Origin: Candidatus Paenalcaligenes intestinipullorum
Lineage (GTDB): Bacteria > Pseudomonadota > Gammaproteobacteria > Burkholderiales > Burkholderiaceae_B
Assembly (NCBI GenBank): GCA_019120675.1
Contig: DWUQ01000040.1
Coordinates: forward strand, 1-20,241
Length of the DNA: 20,241 nucleotides
Reading direction: 5' to 3'
Both the position numbers and the translations under genes were made by a program. Below are positions 15,705 through 20,241 of this stretch, one piece after another; within the stretch, counting starts at the first letter, position 1, and the number at the start of each line of letters is the position of its first letter. The notes beneath the pieces were generated by a model. The model made no database searches. It was given only the letters and a program-made list of their open reading frames with translations, and was not told where the DNA came from.

Positions 15705-15831
15705 TTTAAGCCAAAAAGACTTGAAAAAGCCTCTTCTTTGCCTAGAAGAATCGTTATTTTTCACGGTAATTTGATTTTGTTTTTGCTACGAAGTCGTATA
15801 GTGAGCGCATTATTTTTCAGGAGCGAAAATT

Positions 15832-16887
15832 ATGAGTCCACGTACTACCCCGCGCGAGCAAAAAGGTTGGCACCCTACTGAAATTTTAGCCCTGTACGAA
15901 TTACCCTTTATGGATTTGCTCTGGCGCGCTCATGACGTGCATCGACAGCATCATGACGTCAACAGCGTACAGCTGTCCAGCCTGTTGTCCATTAAAACCG
16001 GCGGCTGCCCCGAGGATTGTACCTACTGCCCTCAGTCCTCCCGCTATCAAACCGATGTCGAAAAAGAGCGCATTCTCAGCGTAGACGTGGTGCGTGAAGC
16101 CGCTAAAGCGGCGCAAGCTGGTGGCGCGTCGCGTTTTTGCATGGGGGCCGCTTGGCGTTCGCCCACCGAGGCGCAACTGGATCAAGTAATCGACATGATC
16201 AAAGAAGTCAAAAGCCTTGGGATGGAAGCTTGCGTCACCCTAGGTATGCTCAAGGACGGTCAAGCAGAGCGCTTAAAAGAGGCGGGGCTGGATTATTACA
16301 ACCATAACCTCGACACCGCCGAGGAATTCTACAGCGAAATCATCACCACTCGTCGCTACCAAGATCGCATTGATACCCTTGATCGCGTACAAAAAGCCGG
16401 CCTGAACACCTGTAGCGGTGGCATTGTCGGCTTAGGGGAAAGCCGCGCCCAACGCGCGCAATTTATTGCACAACTGGCCAATCGTAAGCCCTACCCTGAG
16501 TCCGTTCCCATCAATCAGCTGGTACGCGTCAAAGGTACACCCTTGGCGGACAACGATGAGTTTGACGAGTTTGAGTTTGTACGCACGATTGCCGTCGCGC
16601 GCATCACCATGCCTAAGGCTGCTGTGCGGTTGTCGGCTGGGCGTTCAAGCATGAGTGACAGCACGCAAGCCTTATGCTTTTTTGCTGGGGCGAATTCTAT
16701 TTTTTACGGCGAACAACTGCTGACGACGGGCAACCCGCAATTCGCTGCAGACCAAGCTTTGTTTGCTCGACTGAACTTACATAGCCCGACTCCTCGCACT
16801 TACCCCCACCCTGACTTGGCTATCCCAGAAAACTGCCCTAAACGCCAAACGGCCACGGAACCCGCTTCGCTCTTGGAATATCTATAA
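15832..16887 (+). CDS. bioB: Biotin synthase BioB
   Basis: BioB is a cytosolic radical-SAM enzyme that inserts sulfur into dethiobiotin, the last step of biotin synthesis. The product has 351 residues, normal for the family. The SAM-binding 4Fe-4S cluster motif CPEDCTYC gives C59, C63 and C66. Ligands of the second, 2Fe-2S cluster are all present: C103, C134, C194 and R266 (VRLSAGR), each offset by six from the E. coli positions. The substrate-binding YNHNLDT motif is at 156-162. ATG 15832 is supported by AGGAG 8 nt upstream. The rest of the biotin pathway (bioA, bioF, bioD) is not in this window. bioB is followed after 3 bp by an EamA-family transporter gene, so the two are co-transcribed. 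No biotin-repressor operator is seen upstream. Confidence 0.97.
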   Translation: MSPRTTPREQKGWHPTEILALYELPFMDLLWRAHDVHRQHHDVNSVQLSSLLSIKTGGCPEDCTYCPQSSRYQTDVEKERILSVDVVREAAKAAQAGGASRFCMGAAWRSPTEAQLDQVIDMIKEVKSLGMEACVTLGMLKDGQAERLKEAGLDYYNHNLDTAEEFYSEIITTRRYQDRIDTLDRVQKAGLNTCSGGIVGLGESRAQRAQFIAQLANRKPYPESVPINQLVRVKGTPLADNDEFDEFEFVRTIAVARITMPKAAVRLSAGRSSMSDSTQALCFFAGANSIFYGEQLLTTGNPQFAADQALFARLNLHSPTPRTYPHPDLAIPENCPKRQTATEPASLLEYL

Positions 16888-16890
16888 CTC

Positions 16891-17736
16891 ATGTGGCTAC
16901 TGATAGCGAGTATTGTGTGCAGCGTGTCGGTTTCGGTGTTTTTAAAGCTGGCGCGCTCACAAGCAATCCACGTAGAGCAAGCGATTGCGGTGAATTACCT
17001 GACCGCCTTTGCCTTATGCTGGGGACTGCTGCGACCTAACTTTGCTTTTTTGCATGAGGCCACCACCCCCATCTGGTTGCTGGGTCTTTTAGGGGTGATT
17101 TTGCCTGCTGGCTTTATTATTTTGGCCCAAGCGGTGCAGCGAGCAGGGATTGTGTTAACCGATGCGGCCCAGCGTTTGTCATTATTTCTACCTTTACTGG
17201 CCGCGCCAGTATTGTTTGGGGAAAGCTTTACCCAAACCAAGCTGATCGGGATTGGCGTTGCTTTTTTAGCCTTATTGGCTTTATTGCACAAGCCTACTGC
17301 CGCTCACGCTGAGCCCCGCTCTCGTGCGGCCTGGTATTTGCTGCTCACGTGGCTGTGCTTTGGCACCGTGGACATTTTGTTTAAACAGCTCTCAAAAGCG
17401 GGCGTACAGTTCGCGGGGGGCTTAAGTCTAATTTTCTTGCTGGCGGCTGCGCTGATGCTGCTGTGGTTATGGATTCAACGCGTGACATGGCAAAAGCGCA
17501 GCTTGGCTTCTGGGCTACTGCTAGGGCTATTAAACTTTGGGAATATTTATTTTTATATTAAAGCCCATCAACACTTCGCCCACGATCCAAGTGTCGTGTT
17601 TGCCTCGATGAACTTAGGCGTGATTAGCTTAGGGGCTCTAGTGGGTGCCGGTCTATTCAAAGAAAAAGTCAGCCACATCAACATCTTGGGCGTATTGGCG
17701 GCTTTGGGGGCCATTATCATTCTAATGCCCCGCTAA
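16891..17736 (+). CDS. EamA/DMT-family membrane transporter
   Basis: A 281-residue, very hydrophobic inner-membrane protein with about ten predicted helices arranged as two EamA-like halves (about 1-135 and 147-281), the drug/metabolite transporter layout. The halves are joined by a short polar linker (HKPTAAHAEPRSRAAW). Family-like features are a glutamate after the fourth helix region (LFGESF) and, in the second half, the segment FKEKVSHINILGVLAALGAI, matching the common xxExxxxxxxxGxxLIxxGV ending. Transporters of this family move amino acids, nucleotides, sugars or vitamins, and the substrate cannot be predicted here. It starts 3 bp after bioB with no ribosome-binding site of its own, suggesting translational coupling and a possible link with biotin or its precursors. 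It converges on the MFS gene with only 17 bp between the stops. Confidence 0.85.
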   Translation: MWLLIASIVCSVSVSVFLKLARSQAIHVEQAIAVNYLTAFALCWGLLRPNFAFLHEATTPIWLLGLLGVILPAGFIILAQAVQRAGIVLTDAAQRLSLFLPLLAAPVLFGESFTQTKLIGIGVAFLALLALLHKPTAAHAEPRSRAAWYLLLTWLCFGTVDILFKQLSKAGVQFAGGLSLIFLLAAALMLLWLWIQRVTWQKRSLASGLLLGLLNFGNIYFYIKAHQHFAHDPSVVFASMNLGVISLGALVGAGLFKEKVSHINILGVLAALGAIIILMPR

Positions 17737-17753
17737 ATTCGGCCTCTATGTGG

Positions 17754-19400
17754 TTAGCGCCAGCGCTTTGGTCCGTTGGCGCTGCCCTTGCCCCCGTCCG
17801 ACTCAGCCTCGGCTTGGTCTTCTGTTCGCTCACTCTCCGCAAGCTCACCCTCGTCTTGTTCCTCTTCAGCGCGTTCACCCTCAGCCAGATCCTGCTCTAC
17901 TAATTCACGCTCTGACTCCGCATTCTCTATATCAAAACAAGCCAAAGGCGCTTCCTCAGGGTGCGCCATTAAGTGAGCGCTTAGGTCTTCTGCTTGGTGT
18001 ACTGACTCTGCCAATTCGGACTCGACCTCCTCGTCAGCCTGTAAGGTAGCGGCTGACGGTACATGCGGGTCATCCTCCACGACATCCACTGTGCCGGGGG
18101 CCGAATCGGCCCATGTACCATCGGGTTCGAAGTTTTCAGTCTCTAAGCCATCGTGAGACACATCACTTTCCATATCCACCCGAGGGTCCAGTGCGACCGC
18201 CACCGCGGAGCTTTGTAAGCTATCGGGCATGGGCACGAAGTCGGTGGGTGCATCGGGGCTAAGATGGTCACCCGAAACCTTGGCGGGACGAGCAATCACC
18301 ATTAAGGCCGCGCCACAGGCGGTCACAAAAATATAGTAATACTCGCTCCCTAAGCTATTCATTAAACTACTGGCCACAATGGGTCCAATACACGCCCCCA
18401 GCCCATACACCATGTACATGATGGCGCTTAAACCCACCCGTCGATCCGGCTCCACGTTGTCGTTCGCAAAGGCAGCTCCCAGAGGGTAGAGCGTGAATTG
18501 TAAAATCCCAAACCCGACTGAAAAGCTCACCAGCACCGCAAACGACAAGGGAAACCAACCCCACAACGGGATGGCTAAGGCGGTAATTAAAATGGCACTC
18601 ACACGAATGAGCTTGACTCGATCATAACGGTCCGCCAACCACCCCACGGGCCATTGTGCCAACACCCCCGCAAAGACCGAGGCGGCCACAAACATCGCCA
18701 CCTGCTCGGTATTGAGATCCATACGCACGCCATAGACCGGAGCCAAGCCATAAAAGGCGCCCGTAATCATGCCAGCAATAAACAGCACCATTAACGATAA
18801 CGGCACCTTGTCGAGGTAATAGCGGGCATTGATGGGTGCGGGCACCTGCAAAGCCGGCGACATGCGGCGGGTGAGCGCGATAGGAATCAGACTCATCACC
18901 GAGCAAATGGCCACAAATACTAATGGTTGATAATTTAAATCTGAAAATAAGGTCAGCGACAACTGCCCCAGCACCATACCCAAGCTCGACATCAACATAT
19001 AAAACGCAAATACGGTGCCACGTTTGTTGTTGTCGGTCTGCTCATTGAGCCAGCTTTCAATGCCCATGAATTGCGTCACCATGGCGGCTCCCGCCACAAA
19101 ACGCAACACCAACCAAAACCCCAAGCTGTCCGTTAAAATCTGCACGAGCACACAGGCCGTGACCACCGCGGCACTGGCCGCATACGCCCGTATATGCCCC
19201 ACTCCAATAATCAATCGGTGACCCGCTCGCGCCCCAAATACAAGACCTAAATAGTACGCAGCAATCAGCCCCCCCACCCATAAGTCAGAAACCCCTTGTT
19301 CGGATAAACGCAAACCGATGAAGGTGTTAAAAAGACCCGAACTGGCCAATAGCACCAAGGTCGCTAAATACAGTGATAAGAAAGCACCGATGGCGTGCAT
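17754..19400 (-). CDS. MFS transporter (YcaD-like) with long acidic C-terminal tail
   Basis: A 548-residue inner-membrane protein. Residues 1-370 form a standard major-facilitator domain of about twelve helices; GWLADRYDRVK (253-263) is the loop motif of the second half, and FMGIESWLNEQ (111-121) and the YPLGAAFANDNV segment (305-316) resemble the YcaD family. E. coli YcaD has about 380 residues, so residues 371-548 are an extra tail. The tail is hydrophilic, rich in E, D, A and S, and ends in a run of LAE-x-ER-type near-repeats (about 499-535) before a basic GPKRWR end. It is probably disordered and cytoplasmic. The transported compound is unknown. ATG 19400 has GGAG about 8 nt upstream. It converges on the EamA gene and sits downstream of the peroxiredoxin gene, separated by a terminator. 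Confidence 0.88.
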   Translation of the reverse strand: MHAIGAFLSLYLATLVLLASSGLFNTFIGLRLSEQGVSDLWVGGLIAAYYLGLVFGARAGHRLIIGVGHIRAYAASAAVVTACVLVQILTDSLGFWLVLRFVAGAAMVTQFMGIESWLNEQTDNNKRGTVFAFYMLMSSLGMVLGQLSLTLFSDLNYQPLVFVAICSVMSLIPIALTRRMSPALQVPAPINARYYLDKVPLSLMVLFIAGMITGAFYGLAPVYGVRMDLNTEQVAMFVAASVFAGVLAQWPVGWLADRYDRVKLIRVSAILITALAIPLWGWFPLSFAVLVSFSVGFGILQFTLYPLGAAFANDNVEPDRRVGLSAIMYMVYGLGACIGPIVASSLMNSLGSEYYYIFVTACGAALMVIARPAKVSGDHLSPDAPTDFVPMPDSLQSSAVAVALDPRVDMESDVSHDGLETENFEPDGTWADSAPGTVDVVEDDPHVPSAATLQADEEVESELAESVHQAEDLSAHLMAHPEEAPLACFDIENAESERELVEQDLAEGERAEEEQDEGELAESERTEDQAEAESDGGKGSANGPKRWR

Positions 19401-19459
19401 GAGCGTGCTCCATTACTTATGAGAATGAGACAAAAAGAGGGCTAAACAACGCGCGATAT

Positions 19460-19485
19460 AAAAAGCCGGCACATAGGCCGGCTTT
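19460..19485 (-). terminator. Intrinsic terminator of the peroxiredoxin gene
   Basis: A perfect 9-bp stem AAAGCCGGC/GCCGGCTTT (19462-19470 and 19477-19485) with a 6-nt loop is followed on the minus strand by five T (19460-19464), then ATAT. It lies 43 bp after the peroxiredoxin stop and separates it from the MFS gene. Confidence 0.85.
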
Positions 19486-19527
19486 GAGCAGGCTAATTAA
19501 CGATTAGCCCTAGGCAGGACACTAGAC

Positions 19528-20031
19528 TTAGAGTTGGCCTAATAACGTGTCGGCATCGCTTTTTTCGAGCGCACCGCCCTCGTCCACATTAAGCTGCTTG
19601 ACCACACCGTCTACGATCAGAGCGGAAAAGCGCTGCGAGCGAACGCCTAGACCCAGCTTGGTTAAGTCCAACTCCAGACCCAGCTTTTTAGTCCATTCGC
19701 CATTGCCGTCCGCGATTAAACGTACTTTGCCAGCGGCCTTTTGCTGAGTGCCCCATGCGCCCATCACAAACGGATCGTTTACGGACATGCACCAGATTTC
19801 GTCAACACCTTTGCCTTTGAACTCGTCGGCCTTAGCGATAAAACCGGGCAAGTGCTGCTCGGAGCAAGTAGGGGTAAACGCGCCAGGTACGGCAAACAAA
19901 GCAACGGTTTTACCTGCCAAGGCCTCGGCAGCTTGGAAGGCGTTGGGCCCGACACCGCATACATCGGTGGGTACATCAATGTATTCGGCTAGGGTTGCGT
20001 CAGGGGCTTTGTCACCAATCTTGATGGTCAT
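19528..20031 (-). CDS. Peroxiredoxin, Prx5 type (AhpC/TSA superfamily)
   Basis: This is a cytosolic thiol peroxidase that reduces hydrogen peroxide and organic hydroperoxides. The product has 167 residues from ATG 20031, which is preferred over GTG 20037 because GGAG lies 5 nt before it and MTIKIGDKAPDATL is the usual family start. The active site PGAFTPTC (49-56) gives the peroxidatic C56 and the supporting T53; R125 in GVRSQRFSALIVDG is the likely conserved arginine. Other cysteines are C25 and C81; whether either resolves the sulfenic acid is unknown, and the enzyme may use glutathione or glutaredoxin as partner, as bacterial Prx5 proteins often do. It has its own promoter and terminator, so it is monocistronic. 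Confidence 0.95.
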   Translation of the reverse strand: MTIKIGDKAPDATLAEYIDVPTDVCGVGPNAFQAAEALAGKTVALFAVPGAFTPTCSEQHLPGFIAKADEFKGKGVDEIWCMSVNDPFVMGAWGTQQKAAGKVRLIADGNGEWTKKLGLELDLTKLGLGVRSQRFSALIVDGVVKQLNVDEGGALEKSDADTLLGQL

Positions 20032-20054
20032 AATCACTCCAAGAGAAAATGTAG

Positions 20055-20071
20055 TACTAGAAAGCCTAGTA
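20055..20071. repeat. Inverted repeat TACTAG-N5-CTAGTA in the peroxiredoxin leader
   Basis: Two perfect 6-nt arms (20055-20060 and 20066-20071) flank AAAGC. The repeat lies just downstream of the predicted transcription start of the peroxiredoxin gene, so it could be an operator or a small hairpin in the leader RNA. It does not match a binding site I recognise, including OxyR. Confidence 0.4.
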
Positions 20072-20084
20072 ACATGGACTCATA

Positions 20085-20112
20085 ATGATACTAAGCAATG
20101 GCTCAGTCTCAA
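20085..20112 (-). promoter_or_regulatory. Candidate promoter of the peroxiredoxin gene
   Basis: On the minus strand TTGAGA (20107-20112) and TATCAT (20085-20090) are 16 bp apart, and each matches the sigma-70 consensus at five of six positions. Transcription would start near 20078, giving a leader of about 47 nt. Bases 20113-20241 hold no recognised gene. Confidence 0.6.
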
Positions 20113-20241
20113 AGCATGCTTCATATCTTTATGGTGCTTTGTTAGTCTATACCTAATTTAGCTCAGCTTAGCTACGATCAACTTTTAAATTTAGTCGAGT
20201 TTTACGTGGATAACGATAACGCAGATCGCAACACTACTTTT

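Larger units (their letters stand above)
15503..15831. other. Divergent intergenic region between the flavoprotein operon and bioB
   Basis: This 329-bp stretch is A/T-rich and holds no gene. It should carry the promoters and operators of both divergent units. Visible elements are an 11-bp direct repeat (15631-15641 and 15694-15704), a short TAAC-N4-GTTA inverted repeat (15666-15677), a weak minus-strand promoter candidate near the flavoprotein start (CATAAT at 15518-15523 and TTTGCA at 15541-15546, spacer 17), and an AGGAG ribosome-binding site for bioB at 15819-15823. No clear -35/-10 pair with correct spacing was found for bioB; TATAGT at 15797-15802 lacks a good partner. No biotin-repressor (BirA) type operator of the TTGTAAACC/GGTTTACAA form was seen. 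Confidence 0.6.

Noticed and set aside
15503..15831. Biotin-repressor (BirA) operator upstream of bioB
   Set aside because: No TTGTAAACC/GGTTTACAA-like dyad was found; the fragment TGTAAA near 15513 has no partner.
17750..18049. Plus-strand reading frames opposite the acidic tail of the MFS gene
   Set aside because: They are low-complexity serine/proline-rich frames arising from the complement of Glu/Ala codons.
20155..20180. Three AGCT tetramers at 5-bp spacing near the right edge
   Set aside because: Too short and too simple to separate from chance, and the following gene lies outside the window.

Overview
The window looks like a chromosomal segment of a betaproteobacterium, most likely Burkholderiales and plausibly Alcaligenaceae. 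This rests on the order secF | miaB-phoH-ybeY-corC-lnt, on protein sequences typical of that group, and on roughly even base composition (estimated by eye). No plasmid, phage, insertion-sequence or CRISPR signature was found.

Region 1 (1-6128, + strand) is housekeeping: the C-terminal end of the protein-export subunit secF, then a tight cluster for tRNA thiomethylation (miaB), a PhoH-family ATPase, the rRNA-maturation endonuclease ybeY, the CBS-domain protein corC and the lipoprotein acyltransferase lnt. A 65-nt interrupted inverted repeat containing a TATAAT box sits between secF and miaB.

Region 2 (6125-7196) is a junction. It holds a decayed EAL-domain gene on the minus strand, with an in-frame stop and an apparent internal deletion. 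Three intact tRNA genes follow on the plus strand: Ala-GGC from its own promoter, then Glu-TTC and Asp-GTC from a second promoter and ending at a strong intrinsic terminator. After these comes a short orphan reading frame of unknown origin.

Region 3 (7197-15502, all minus strand) is a seven-gene apparent operon, read from 15502 down to 7197: a two-dinucleotide-fold flavoprotein oxidoreductase, two permeases and two ATPases of a dipeptide/oligopeptide-type ABC importer, a periplasmic solute-binding protein, and a BAAT/acyl-CoA-thioesterase-like alpha/beta hydrolase. Four junctions overlap by 4 to 8 nt. The layout suggests import of a compound followed by its oxidation and hydrolysis; the substrate cannot be told from sequence. 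The first permease is cut by a single in-frame TAG, so the importer may be inactive in this strain.

Region 4 (15503-17736, + strand) holds a 329-bp divergent intergenic region, then biotin synthase (bioB) and, 3 bp behind it, an EamA-family membrane transporter. Region 5 (17754-20031, minus strand) holds a YcaD-like MFS transporter with an unusual acidic tail of about 175 residues, and a Prx5-type peroxiredoxin with its own promoter and terminator. The last 200 bases hold the peroxiredoxin promoter and no recognised gene.
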